DNA of 64,000 nt from Burkholderiales bacterium (lineage in GTDB: Bacteria; Pseudomonadota; Gammaproteobacteria; Burkholderiales; Nitrosomonadaceae), in NCBI GenBank assembly GCA_015075225.1, contig JABTUQ010000006.1, positions 1-64,000 of the forward strand. Reading direction: 5' to 3'. How positions within the stretch are numbered: the stretch's first letter is position 1; each line of letters starts with the position of its first letter. The position numbers and the translations under genes are program-made. Below, one piece after another: positions 19,051 to 29,625 of the stretch. Under the pieces are notes generated by a model. It was not told the DNA's origin. It saw nothing but the letters and a program-made list of their open reading frames with translations, and did not search any database.

Positions 19051-20584
19051 ATGAACCAGCGAAATATAACGCTATCAATCACCTTGTTGGTAATCGTTGT
19101 CATCCTGGGCATTTATCACGCTACGATCGAATCAATGGTGGCTACATGGAACCGATCTGATACCTATGCTCATGGTTATCTGATTCTCCCGTTCAGCCTG
19201 TATATGATCTGGAAGCAGCGTGCGGCATTAATGACAGCCCAGTACCGTTTAGCCTATTTGCCATTGCTGGCTTTGGCCGGTTTAGGGATGGGGTGGTTGC
19301 TGGCTTCTGCTGCAAATATTCAGGTGGCCGAGCAGTATGCGCTGGTTGCGATGATTCCGGTGATTGTATGGGCTTTGCTGGGTTGGCACGCCTTCAGTAT
19401 CATTTCGTTTCCGCTTGCATATCTGCTCTTTGCCGTACCATTTGGAGAGGTGTTTATCCCTCCTCTCATTGATTTTACGGCCGATTTTACTGTTGGTGCA
19501 TTACAGGCAACTGGTATTCCAGTTTATCGTGAAGGAGTTTCTTCAGTATTCCCAGTGGTAACTGATCGGTTGTGGAAGCCTGCAGCGGTGCGCTACCTGA
19601 TTGCTTCGGTGACGCTGGGGACACTATGCCTACCTGACCTATCACAACTTTACTCGACGGCTGATATTCATCGCATTCTCGATCGTAGTGCCGATCATTG
19701 CCAACGGAATGCGTGCGTATCTGATCGTCATGACCGGCCATCTCAGTGACATGCAACTGGCTGTGGGTGTCGATCATCTGATTTATGGCTGGATCTTTTT
19801 CGGTTTGGTCATGTTGCTACTGTTCTGGATCGGCTCATTCTGGCGAGAAGATCATCTTGATGACACTGTATCCGTTAAAAATCTTTCCCAGATCAGTCCT
19901 GAGTCATCTTCTATATCGCTTAAATCAACGTTGGGTATGGCGGGATTGGTGGTAATGGTTGCCACGATCTGGCCGGTGTATCTGGGTTATTTGAACAGCA
20001 GCGTTGATGTACGCTCGATGCCGGAAATCAGTGTGGTGGATCCTTCGGGAAAATGGGAGGTGAATCCGACTCCCCTTACAAACTGGGTACCGAGCTATAG
20101 CGGCTCTCCCAGACAATTTTTCGGCCATTTTTATCGGGATAACAAGCATATTGGTTTGTATGTCACGTACTACCGGAACCAGAATCAGGATAACAAACTG
20201 GTCAGCTCCACTAATGTTTTGGTAAAAGATCACGATAATGAATGGCGCAATGTGGACAGCAGCAGGCAAAATCTGTTGCTGGGCACGGAAGAACTTACGG
20301 TCAATCAGAATCATCTGCAATCCCGGGCAAGAAAATTTCTGATCTGGAGGTGGTTCTGGCTGGCTGGTCATGAAACAGCAAGTCCTTATGTTGCCAAAAT
20401 GTTCCAGGCATGGAACCAGATCTTGGGTAAAGGCGACGATGGCGCTGAAGTTATTATCCTTGCCGATTTCGAGCATGATCCGGAAGAGGCAGTGTCAGTG
20501 CTGCACGAGTTTATTGCTGATATGAAGCCAGTGATTACCGGAGAGCTTCAGGCTGTTTACGGTGCGCATAACCAGACGAAGTGA
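19051..20584 (+). pseudogene. xrtA: exosortase A fused to EpsI-like domain, reading frame broken across the active site
   Basis: Inner-membrane cysteine transpeptidase that cleaves PEP-CTERM sorting signals, here with the C-terminal EpsI domain in one polypeptide. ATG at 19051 (MNQRNITLSITLLVIVVILG, after AAAGGG) is preferred over 19003. Multiple hydrophobic segments and SDTYAHGYLILPFSLYMIW are in the first frame. The EpsI part (SMPEISVVDPSGKWEVNPTP, then YRNQNQDNKLVSSTN) is in another. Between 19540 and 19630 four changes are inferred: one lost base before TTCTTCAG, TGG changed to TGA, GTGTG to GTG, and TATAT to TAT. Correcting them restores the catalytic EACSGVRYL and a 513-codon frame. Recognition is firm; whether the gene is truly broken is open. 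Confidence 0.88.
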
Positions 20585-20594
20585 ACCAGGGAAA

Positions 20595-21761
20595 ATGTCT
20601 TGTCCTCCATTGATCGCTCATGTGATTTTCCACTTTGGAGTGGGAGGAATGGAAAATGGTCTGGTAAATCTGATCAACCACATTCCGGCTGATCGTTACC
20701 GGCATGCCATTATTTGTCTCAAAGGATATTCGGAATTTCACAAACGTCTTAACCGAGATGATGTCGAGATCATCGCGCTGAACAAGCGTGAAGGGAATGA
20801 TTTCGGTATCTATGGCAAGCTTTACCGGATATTCAAGCAGCTTGATCCGGATATCGTGCATACGCGCAACCTTGCAGCCATGGAAGCTCAGCCGATTGCC
20901 GCTGCTGCAGGCATAAAGGCACGAGTGCATGGGGAACATGGACGGGATATTTTTGATTTGGATGGGAAAAACTGGAAATACAACTTGCTGCGTCAATCGA
21001 TTCGCCCGCTTGTACATCGTTACATTGCAGTCAGCAAGGATCTGGAAAAGTGGTTGATCAATACGATCGGGGTATCTTCTGCGAAGATGCACCAGATCTA
21101 TAACGGCGTGGAGTATTCTCGTTTCCATCCTGGCAACACTACCCCAGCCGGGATATTTCCCCCGGGCTTCCTTGATGGCAATCCATTCATCATAGGCAGC
21201 GTTGGCCGAATGGTGGAAGTCAAAAATTTTCCCTTGTTGATCCAGGCTTTTCTAAAACTTAGGAATGAGCTCTCTGTGGCAGGCAGGCCATTGCGGCTCA
21301 TCATTGCAGGCGATGGTGTTGCAAAGGCAGAGTGTGAAGCTATGCTGCGCTCAGCCGGATTAGAACAATATGCCTGGCTTCCCGGGGAACGTAACGATAT
21401 TCCCCGGTTGATGCAAGCAATGCATTTGTTTGTACTGCCTTCATTATCGGAGGGTATTTCCAACACCATACTGGAAGCCATGGCGAGCGGTTTGCCGGTG
21501 GTGGCAACGCGTGTGGGAGGAAATATCGAGCTGGTTCTGGAGGGTGAAACCGGATGTCTGGTGCCTTCCGGGGATCCTGTCGCAATGGCGGGCGCGATCC
21601 GTGAATACTATCAGGATGATGTAATGTCTCGCAGATACGGCCAACGTGCGCGCGAGATTATCGAGCAGCGATTCAGCATGCATGCAATGACAAATAGTTA
21701 TCTGGCCGTCTATGACAAGGTGTTGGGCCTGAATACTGAACAACCTACAACAATTAACTGA
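20595..21761 (+). CDS. glycosyltransferase (GT4-like), XrtA-associated type 2
   Basis: A GT-B enzyme of the second exosortase-linked sugar transferase family. The start at 20595 (MSCPPLIAHVIFHFGVGGME) has CCAGGGAAA ahead of it and begins at the conserved hairpin VIFHFGVGGMENGLVNLIN. The in-frame ATG at 20562 would overlap xrtA. The C-terminal half has IGSVGRMVEVKNFPLLIQAF and LPSLSEGISNTILEAMASGL, the usual donor-binding region with ExxxG-like spacing. The product is about 388 residues and cytosolic. It starts 10 bases after the xrtA stop and is followed 11 bases later by the amidotransferase gene. Confidence 0.92.
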   Translation: MSCPPLIAHVIFHFGVGGMENGLVNLINHIPADRYRHAIICLKGYSEFHKRLNRDDVEIIALNKREGNDFGIYGKLYRIFKQLDPDIVHTRNLAAMEAQPIAAAAGIKARVHGEHGRDIFDLDGKNWKYNLLRQSIRPLVHRYIAVSKDLEKWLINTIGVSSAKMHQIYNGVEYSRFHPGNTTPAGIFPPGFLDGNPFIIGSVGRMVEVKNFPLLIQAFLKLRNELSVAGRPLRLIIAGDGVAKAECEAMLRSAGLEQYAWLPGERNDIPRLMQAMHLFVLPSLSEGISNTILEAMASGLPVVATRVGGNIELVLEGETGCLVPSGDPVAMAGAIREYYQDDVMSRRYGQRAREIIEQRFSMHAMTNSYLAVYDKVLGLNTEQPTTIN

Positions 21762-21772
21762 TCAGACAAGAT

Positions 21773-23674
21773 ATGTGTGGCATAACAGGCATATTCGACA
21801 CGCGCAGCACAAAGGAAACCGATCGCCATCTGCTGCATCGCATGAACCAGACGCTGACGCACCGTGGTCCGGACGAAGGAGAAGTCTATATTGAACCGGG
21901 ATTAGGGTTGGGGCACCGGCGTTTGTCGATCATGGATGTGTCCAGCGGCCAGCAGCCATTGTTTAATGAAGATGGCAGTGTGGTCGTCGTGTTCAATGGT
22001 GAAATTTATAATTTTCAGAAGCTGGCAAAGGAACTGACAGCATTGGGGCATCAGTTCCGTACGCATTGTGATACCGAGGTGATCGTACACGCCTGGGAAG
22101 AATGGGGTGAACGCTGCGTTGAACGTTTCAGTGGGATGTTTGCTTTTGCAGTGTGGGATCGCAACCGGCAGACGTTATTCATGGCGCGGGACCGGATGGG
22201 CATCAAGCCGTTTCACTATACCTTGCTGGATAACGGGTTATTTCTGTTTGGCTCTGAGCTTAAGGCGCTGGTGGCGCATCCCGGTTTTGACAAGACACTG
22301 GATCACCGGGCGGTCGAGGATTATTTTGCCTATGGCTATGTTCCTGAACCCAAAACCATTTTCAAACATGCCTTCAAACTAAATCCGGGGTATGTATTGC
22401 TAATGCAGCGCGGACAACAGGTTGTACAGCCACGCGAATACTGGGATATACCATTCAAACCGCACAATCCTTTGAGCGATCAGGAAGCGGCAGAGGAGCT
22501 GGCTGTCAGACTGCGTAATGCGGTGGATAGCCATCTGATGAGCGAGGTGCCGCTAGGTGCTTTTCTCTCGGGAGGAGTGGATTCCAGCGCGGTAGTCGCA
22601 ATGATGGCGGGTCTGATGAAAGAGCCAGTCAATACCTGTTCGATTTCATTTGCTGATCCTGCTTTTGATGAATCCGGTTATGCCCGGATGGTGTCGGATC
22701 GTTATCAGACCAGGCATTTTGTCGAACAGGTCGAGCAGGATGATTTTGACCTCATAGATCGGCTTGCTGCACTATACGATGAGCCTTTTGCGGACAGCTC
22801 TGCCATCCCGACTTATCGTGTGTGTGAACTTGCCAGAAAGCGGGTAACAGTAGCGCTTTCCGGGGATGGGGGGGATGAGAACTTTGCTGGCTACCGCCGC
22901 TATCGCTGGCACATGATCGAAGAACAATTGCGTTCGAAGTTGCCGTTGGGGTTGCGGAAACCCCTGTTTGGTTTGCTGGGTAACATTTATCCCAAGGCTG
23001 ACTGGGCCCCGAAATTTTTACGTGCCAAAACTACTTTTGAGTCTTTGGCGCGTGATTCGGTGGAAGGTTATTTCCATGGTGTATCCATTCTGGATAACAA
23101 ATTGCGTATGCAGTTGTTTACCCCGGATTTTCGCCAAAGCTTGCAGGGTTATCACGCAATTGAAGTATTGCGTGATTATGCCGATAAAAGTCCAACCAAA
23201 GATGCGCTGTCACTGATCCAGTATCTGGATATGAAGACCTATCTGGCGGGCGATATTCTGACCAAGGTGGATCGTGCCAGTATGGCTCATTCGCTGGAAG
23301 TGCGTGTGCCCTTGCTGGATCATGAACTGGTTGAATGGGTGTCAGGCCTGCCAGCTTCATTGAAGCTGCGTAACCAGGAAGGGAAGTACATTCTCAAGAA
23401 ATCGCTGGAGCCGCACTTGCCACATGACGTGCTCTATCGTCGCAAAATGGGTTTTGCGGTACCCCTGGCAAGCTGGTTCCGTGGCCCCCTGCGTGAGCGT
23501 GTCAGTACTGCATTGCTTGGTAATACGCTGGCAGATACAGGGATTTTCGATATGGAGTTCATCAAAAAAATGCTGGATCAGCATCAATCCGGCAGACGGG
23601 ACTATAGTGCATCTATCTGGACACTGTTGATGTTTGAGGCTTTTATGCGGAATATTTATTCCGGAGCAGCTTGA
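21773..23674 (+). CDS. asparagine synthase-like amidotransferase, XrtA-associated
   Basis: Glutamine-dependent amidotransferase of the asparagine synthetase B type found in exosortase A EPS clusters; it probably amidates a sugar or peptide rather than serving basic asparagine supply. The 633-residue protein starts MCGITGIF with the nucleophile Cys 2 of the class II glutaminase domain (LTHRGPDEG, FNGEIYN, HCDTEV). It continues with the ATP-pyrophosphatase domain AFLSGGVDSSAVVAMM (about residue 262) and SGDGGDENFAGYRRY. Length and motifs are complete. Confidence 0.92.
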   Translation: MCGITGIFDTRSTKETDRHLLHRMNQTLTHRGPDEGEVYIEPGLGLGHRRLSIMDVSSGQQPLFNEDGSVVVVFNGEIYNFQKLAKELTALGHQFRTHCDTEVIVHAWEEWGERCVERFSGMFAFAVWDRNRQTLFMARDRMGIKPFHYTLLDNGLFLFGSELKALVAHPGFDKTLDHRAVEDYFAYGYVPEPKTIFKHAFKLNPGYVLLMQRGQQVVQPREYWDIPFKPHNPLSDQEAAEELAVRLRNAVDSHLMSEVPLGAFLSGGVDSSAVVAMMAGLMKEPVNTCSISFADPAFDESGYARMVSDRYQTRHFVEQVEQDDFDLIDRLAALYDEPFADSSAIPTYRVCELARKRVTVALSGDGGDENFAGYRRYRWHMIEEQLRSKLPLGLRKPLFGLLGNIYPKADWAPKFLRAKTTFESLARDSVEGYFHGVSILDNKLRMQLFTPDFRQSLQGYHAIEVLRDYADKSPTKDALSLIQYLDMKTYLAGDILTKVDRASMAHSLEVRVPLLDHELVEWVSGLPASLKLRNQEGKYILKKSLEPHLPHDVLYRRKMGFAVPLASWFRGPLRERVSTALLGNTLADTGIFDMEFIKKMLDQHQSGRRDYSASIWTLLMFEAFMRNIYSGAA

Positions 23675-23758
23675 CCAAAGTCAGATGATCGTGCGAATGG
23701 ATTCCAGATTTTCATGGCTATCTGATTCGAAGATCCAGCTGGCAAATCTATTTGACAA

Positions 23759-25225
23759 ATGACCTCTATCAGAAAAGCTGTACTCATCTCTTTTGCCGAA
23801 AACTATTCAACAATGTTTATCGGTTTTATCGGCATCATGCTGATCGCTCGATTGTTAACCCCAGAAGAGATAGGTATTTATTCGGTTGCTTCGGCTGTAA
23901 CCGGTATTGCACACATGATGCGTGATTTTGGAGTCGGCTCTTATTTGGTCCAGGAACAAGAGCTTACCAGGGAAAGAATTCAGACGGCATTGACAGTTGC
24001 TATTATGACCAGCTGGGCTGCGGGGGGGATTTTGTATCTTTCCAGTCCATGGGCGGCTGTTTTTTATAATGAGCCTGGGCTCATGGATTTAATCAGAATC
24101 CAATGTGTCAACTTTTTGATTATGCCATTTACTGCTCCTGTATTGTCTTTATTGCACAGAGATATGCAGTTTTCGGTGCTTTACCGGATCAATGTCCTGC
24201 TCGGTTATTCAGACGATTGTTTCTGTGAGTCTTGCAGTGTTGGGATATGGCTATATGAGTCTTGCCTGGGCTCAGTAGCCAATGTTATGTGTTTGATGTT
24301 GCTGGTAAATGCTGTCCGTCCGCACGATGCTTGGATAATGCCGGGATTAAAAGAGTGGCGGCGTATCGCCAATTTTGGAGTCCAAACAAGCGTTGCTGCT
24401 ATTGTGACTGAAATCGCCATGAATATGAATGACCTGATACTTGGGCGACTTTTAGGATTTCAGGCGGTGGCTCTTTATAGTCGGGCGCAAGGATTAATCT
24501 ACCTGTTTCATCGCGACATGATGAACGCAGTACGTAAAGTAGCTTTTCCAGCTTTTGCACAGGCTGTTCGTGAAAACAGGGATTTGCTGAAAGCTTACCT
24601 ATTATCAGTCAACTATATTACTGTTTTTGCGTGGCCGTTCTATGCTTTTTTAGGTCTGTACGCCGATTCAATCGTTCGGTTGATGTTTGGTGATCAGTGG
24701 GATGCATCAATTCCGTTGGTAAGAATTCTGGTGTTCGCCGGCGCTGTCGGCGCTTTCTGGAATTTATGGAGTAGTGCTTTGCTGGCGATGGGGCATGTTA
24801 ATAAAACCATGCGCAGTGAACTGATTATTCAACCGATTCGTATCGTACTGATTTTTTTTGCTGCTTCTATCAGCATGGAAATGACCTGCTACGCACTGAT
24901 TATCATCTATATACTTCAACTTTTGATCAGCACACATTACCTTAAGCAATCTATTGGATTGAATCTGAAAATTTTATTGCTTAACAATATAAACAGCTTT
25001 GCCGTTACATTAATCAGTATGGTTATTCCTGTTTTATGTTACACATATCTGTCGACACAATTCTCGCCAATCCAATCTCTTTTGATTGGTGCTATTACCT
25101 GTATTCCGAGCTGGTTGCTGGGTATTTTTATCGTTCGTCACCCTATATGTGTGGAATTAACTCGCTTGTTAGGTAATAGGCCAGAGCTTCAATCTTGTAA
25201 TTCTAATACTCGGGAAAAATTATGA
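23759..25225 (+). CDS. polysaccharide flippase (Wzx/MOP superfamily) with a swapped internal frame
   Basis: A 488-residue protein with about a dozen hydrophobic segments, starting MTSIRKAVLISFAENYSTMF; it should flip the lipid-linked repeat unit across the inner membrane. Between about 24197 and 24275 the encoded segment (GYSDDCFCESCSVGIWLYES) is unlike the family. The next frame there reads SVIQTIVSVSLAVLGYGYMS, a normal membrane helix. Two compensating indels, one lost TC near CTGCTCGG and one lost G in GCCTGGGCTC, explain it. The frame stays open overall, so it is listed as coding, but this helix would be wrong if the sequence is correct. The ATGA overlap at 25222 couples it to the next gene. 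Confidence 0.85.
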   Translation: MTSIRKAVLISFAENYSTMFIGFIGIMLIARLLTPEEIGIYSVASAVTGIAHMMRDFGVGSYLVQEQELTRERIQTALTVAIMTSWAAGGILYLSSPWAAVFYNEPGLMDLIRIQCVNFLIMPFTAPVLSLLHRDMQFSVLYRINVLLGYSDDCFCESCSVGIWLYESCLGSVANVMCLMLLVNAVRPHDAWIMPGLKEWRRIANFGVQTSVAAIVTEIAMNMNDLILGRLLGFQAVALYSRAQGLIYLFHRDMMNAVRKVAFPAFAQAVRENRDLLKAYLLSVNYITVFAWPFYAFLGLYADSIVRLMFGDQWDASIPLVRILVFAGAVGAFWNLWSSALLAMGHVNKTMRSELIIQPIRIVLIFFAASISMEMTCYALIIIYILQLLISTHYLKQSIGLNLKILLLNNINSFAVTLISMVIPVLCYTYLSTQFSPIQSLLIGAITCIPSWLLGIFIVRHPICVELTRLLGNRPELQSCNSNTREKL

Positions 25226-26004
25226 TCAGCATAGATCCGCTGGTAATACTGTTTTTGTTGATCATTATACTATTTGGACTATGTTTTCTTATTTTGCACA
25301 AGGTCAGGCGAATTCATTTAATGCAATATGCCTTGCGGCAACAATTGGAGCAGAATCTCCCGGAACATTTGCATCATACATACCAGCAAATTCAGGCTTT
25401 TATTGATTTAAATCGTCTGTTGCAATTAACTTATCCTCTGCCGCCATTGAGAGGATGGGCGGCATCTCCAGATTTTTTATTATTATTGGCCGAACATGCA
25501 TTTCAGAAAAAACCAAAATTTATAGTCGAATGCAGTTCTGGTGCATCAACTGTTGTGCTCGCTCAATGTGCAAAGATAAACGGATACGGGCATGTTTTAA
25601 GTTTGGAACATGATGCGCATTATGCCGAGAAAACAAGACAACAGCTGATAAAACAGGGATTGGAAGATTGGGCAACAGTAATTGATGCGCCATTAATAAA
25701 TTACGAATTTAATGGACAAAATTATCAGTGGTACAAGTTAAATGCGCAAATTGAAAATACATGCATAGATATGTTAGTGATAGATGGGCCTCCAGCCAGT
25801 TTAAATCATTGTGCCAGGTATCCTGCTGGACCTTTACTATTGCCATTACTGAATAAAGAAGGTGTGGTTTTTCTGGATGATGCGGATCGATCGGATGAAC
25901 AGGAGATTGTTCAAAGGTGGGTGGTTGAGTTTACTGGATTTGTTTATCAGAAATATGATTGTGAGAAAGGAATGGTAGGGTTGATTCGTGGAGCGATGGG
26001 TTGA
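25222..26004 (+). CDS. membrane-anchored class I SAM-dependent methyltransferase-like protein
   Basis: 260 residues with one N-terminal membrane segment (LVILFLLIIILFGLCFLIL, residues 7-25), then a Rossmann-type domain. It shows FIVECSSGASTVVLAQCAK (motif I-like), HVLSLEHDAHYAEKTRQQL (acidic residue after strand 2) and CIDMLVIDGPPASL. The fold resembles the methyltransferases placed in polysaccharide loci, but the substrate is not evident. It overlaps the flippase stop by four bases. Only 58 bases separate its stop from an IS3 copy, which marks the edge of the intact operon. Confidence 0.72.
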   Translation: MISIDPLVILFLLIIILFGLCFLILHKVRRIHLMQYALRQQLEQNLPEHLHHTYQQIQAFIDLNRLLQLTYPLPPLRGWAASPDFLLLLAEHAFQKKPKFIVECSSGASTVVLAQCAKINGYGHVLSLEHDAHYAEKTRQQLIKQGLEDWATVIDAPLINYEFNGQNYQWYKLNAQIENTCIDMLVIDGPPASLNHCARYPAGPLLLPLLNKEGVVFLDDADRSDEQEIVQRWVVEFTGFVYQKYDCEKGMVGLIRGAMG

Positions 26005-26062
26005 TTACCGTAATTTTTTCTTCCCGTAATGGTGAAAAGACCTTGCCGATTATGCTTGAAGC

Positions 26063-27040
<978 letters not shown>

Positions 27041-27159
27041 GAATAGAGTTGCCTTATTTTGTGCTTCGTGGGAGATATCGTTTATTTTAGGGTATTTTTC
27101 GGAGTCAAGGCGTTAATTTTTCCATTGGTATTGTGTAGCGAAATATAGTTGAAATAGAG

Positions 27160-28341
27160 ATGAAAATAGCCATACTCTGCTCCGGTCTAGGTCATATCAA
27201 CCGAGGTCACGAAGTATTTGCTCGAGGCTTATTCGATATGCTTCGTGATCATTTAGATATTTACTTGTTTAAAGGTGGTGGTGAAGAAACTAAACGTGAG
27301 ATAGTAATTCCCAATTTATCGCGTATTTCGCCTTGTCTGAAATATATTCACACTATTGGCTCACCTCGTTGGGCTGAGTCTATCCGTGAGCATGAACGTT
27401 GCCATATCGAAGCCGTAACTTTTGCCTATGCAGCACTTAAACCTTTACTGAATGAGGGATTCGATATCATTCATTGCCTGGAACGTGAGGTGTGTGAAGT
27501 AATTTATCAGCATCGTCACCTGTTCCGCTACGCACCGCGTATTATATTTTCTAATGGTGGAGCAATACCGGCGCAGAACCTACCTCCTTGTGATTTTGTA
27601 CAGGAGCATTCCACCTATAATCAACAGAGGAGTGTGCGTGGTAAAGCTTTCATGATTCCTCATGGCGTAGATTTAAATTATTTTTATCCAGCTGTAGATG
27701 GTGACTTTCGTGCCCGTCATGGTATCCCTCAAGATGCTTTTGTAGCAATCAGTGTGGGTACCATCGGTTATTGGCACAAGCGTATGGATTATGTAATTCG
27801 CGAACTTTCACAGCTACCGCACATATATTTATTAATTGTTGGTCAGGAAAACTCAGATAGCCCTGCAATCAAAGCGTTGGGGCAGGAGTTAATGGGAGGA
27901 AGAATTACTTTTCTTACGCTACCGCACAAGGAATTGCCACAAGCTTATGCGGCTGCTGATGTATTTGTACTTGGTTCTTTAGCTGAGGCGTTTGGTATCG
28001 TTTATATTGAAGCTATGGCAATGGGTTTGCCAGTATTTTGCACGCATCACCCAAATCAGCGTTCAATCGTACAAGAAGGTATTTTTGTTAATATGTCCTG
28101 TCCAGGCGCTCTTGCTGCTGCTTTGCGTGATACATCGGCAGAGCGCCTCGCCGGGTTACGTCATCTTGGACCTGAGATTGTACGGCGAGATTATGATCTA
28201 CATACATTGCGTGAGCGTTATCTTGCTGAATATCAGCGTATTGCTACTACCTCGGTTCAATTGCCTGCTTGGACATTACGCAGACGTATTAACGCTAATT
28301 TAAAAAATGTAACACGCTCGATAGGTAAGTTGTTTGGCTGA
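27160..28341 (+). CDS. glycosyltransferase family 4 protein
   Basis: 393 residues, GT-B fold. It begins MKIAILCSGLGHINRGHEVF and has the acceptor-side helix after a Gly-rich turn. The donor side shows VAISVGTIGYWHKRMDYVIR, LPHKELPQAYAAADVFVLGS and EAFGIVYIEAMAMGLPVFCT, a classical GT4 signature. It is cytosolic with no membrane segment, and the sugar is not predictable. The AT-rich flanks and neighbouring IS copies suggest that this and the next two glycosyltransferases are an acquired or rearranged accessory set. Confidence 0.88.
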   Translation: MKIAILCSGLGHINRGHEVFARGLFDMLRDHLDIYLFKGGGEETKREIVIPNLSRISPCLKYIHTIGSPRWAESIREHERCHIEAVTFAYAALKPLLNEGFDIIHCLEREVCEVIYQHRHLFRYAPRIIFSNGGAIPAQNLPPCDFVQEHSTYNQQRSVRGKAFMIPHGVDLNYFYPAVDGDFRARHGIPQDAFVAISVGTIGYWHKRMDYVIRELSQLPHIYLLIVGQENSDSPAIKALGQELMGGRITFLTLPHKELPQAYAAADVFVLGSLAEAFGIVYIEAMAMGLPVFCTHHPNQRSIVQEGIFVNMSCPGALAAALRDTSAERLAGLRHLGPEIVRRDYDLHTLRERYLAEYQRIATTSVQLPAWTLRRRINANLKNVTRSIGKLFG

Positions 28342-28521
28342 TTATTCAATCGCTGATAAGTGGTAACTTTGATAAGTTGTAAAAGAGAATTATATTTTTA
28401 CTGACCTCAAGTTGTTGAGATTATTGACGTAAGAAATAGAAAGAATACGAACTATTTAGAACTTGAAGATATTATGGCGATAGAAGAGCTGGCTTATGGC
28501 CGATCAACAAAATATTTCTTA

Positions 28522-29368
28522 GGGCCCGTTTACAATCTTTTCTCCATCGCTGACAATACGGGGATGAAGAGAACGAAATATGCCAGCGATATCAGCAGAG
28601 AACAATTTGCCGGGATAGAGCCACTTCTGCGCAGTGTTCGACGCAGCACCAAGCCCACGACGGTGGATCTATACGAGGTATTCTGTGCGGTGCTGTATCT
28701 GCTGCGCACCGGTTGCCAATGGAGGTTCCTGCCTGGCGAATTTCCCAAATGACAGAGTGTGTACGCCTATTGGCGTAAATGGAGTGAGCCCGACCAGCAC
28801 GGTGTAAGCGTGCTGGAGCGGGCATTAAAAGAATCAGGTTCGCGGCCCGCGAGAAACAGGGGCGCAACGCTTGCAGCACGTTCTTGATCGTGGACGCGCA
28901 GAGCGTGAAGAACACGGACACGGCGGGCCAGAAGGGCTATGACGCTGGCAAGAAGGTATCGGGCATCAAACGCCATATCGCGGTCGATACGCAAGGGTTG
29001 CCGCATGCCATTGCGGTGACGACGGCGGAGGTAACCGATCGCAAAGGCGCATTGCAAGCGCTGGAGCACTGCAGGTCGAGCTTGGGGAAAGTACAAAGTC
29101 TGCTGTGCGACAGCGGCTACACCGGAAAACCATTTACCGAAGGCGTGCGGAAAATCCTGAGAGAGCCCGTCACAGTGCAGATTGCCAAGCGGAGTGAGCT
29201 GCATACCTTCAAGGTCATGCCCAAACGCTGGATTGTTGAGCGTAGCTTTGCCTGGCTGCAGAAAAATCGGCGGCTGTGGAAAAACTGCGAGCGTAAACTC
29301 AATACCAGCTTGCAATTCATTCATCTGGCATTCCTGGCTCTGCTACTCAAGAGATTGTAAACAGGCTC
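28522..29368 (+). mobile_element. IS5-like element, copy 1 (847 bp)
   Basis: Terminal inverted repeats GGGCCCGTTTACAATCT (28522) and AGATTGTAAACAGGCTC (to 29368) bound the element. TTA is present on both sides, consistent with a target duplication. A second copy in opposite orientation lies at 32176-33007. It encodes one transposase that is broken in at least two places. Confidence 0.9.
28564..29360 (+). pseudogene. IS5-like transposase, nonsense and frameshift
   Basis: ATG at 28564 starts MKRTKYASDISREQFAGIEP. After GCQWRFLPGEFPK a TGA at 28750 replaces the TGG seen in copy 2. The frame then continues in the expected phase (SVYAYWRKWSEPDQHGVSVL) until it shifts near 28830-28840. The catalytic part follows: FLIVDAQSVKNTD (first Asp), KVSGIKRHIAVDTQGL, LLCDSGYTGKPF (second Asp) and RWIVERSFAWLQKNRRLW (Glu). 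All DDE residues are visible, but not in one frame. Confidence 0.87.
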
Positions 29369-29625
29369 TTAGAAGAGTAAAGATATATTCATTTTCTGCA
29401 AAATATTCTTTGTTGTGGGACAGTATGATTTCTATAAGCCTGTGGGACTAAACTACTGCTTGTTGAGAGTAAGTAGGGTGGCTCAGTTTGTGGGCAAACG
29501 ACCAAAATCATCTATCTACATGGGCTAAAAAATGTGCGTGAGTTAATATATTTACCGTATTTTATTCTATGAAGTTGTATGAAGCAGAGTTCAGAGATTT
29601 ATACACATCTTAGTTTAGGAGTCGT

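Noticed and set aside
28474-28521. Possible start of a gene (MAIEELAYGRSTKYFL) running into the IS5 copy
   Set aside because: Rejoined across the IS5 it ends after two more codons (EE then stop). No family was recognised, so there is not enough for a gene call; it could be the remnant C-terminus of something lost.
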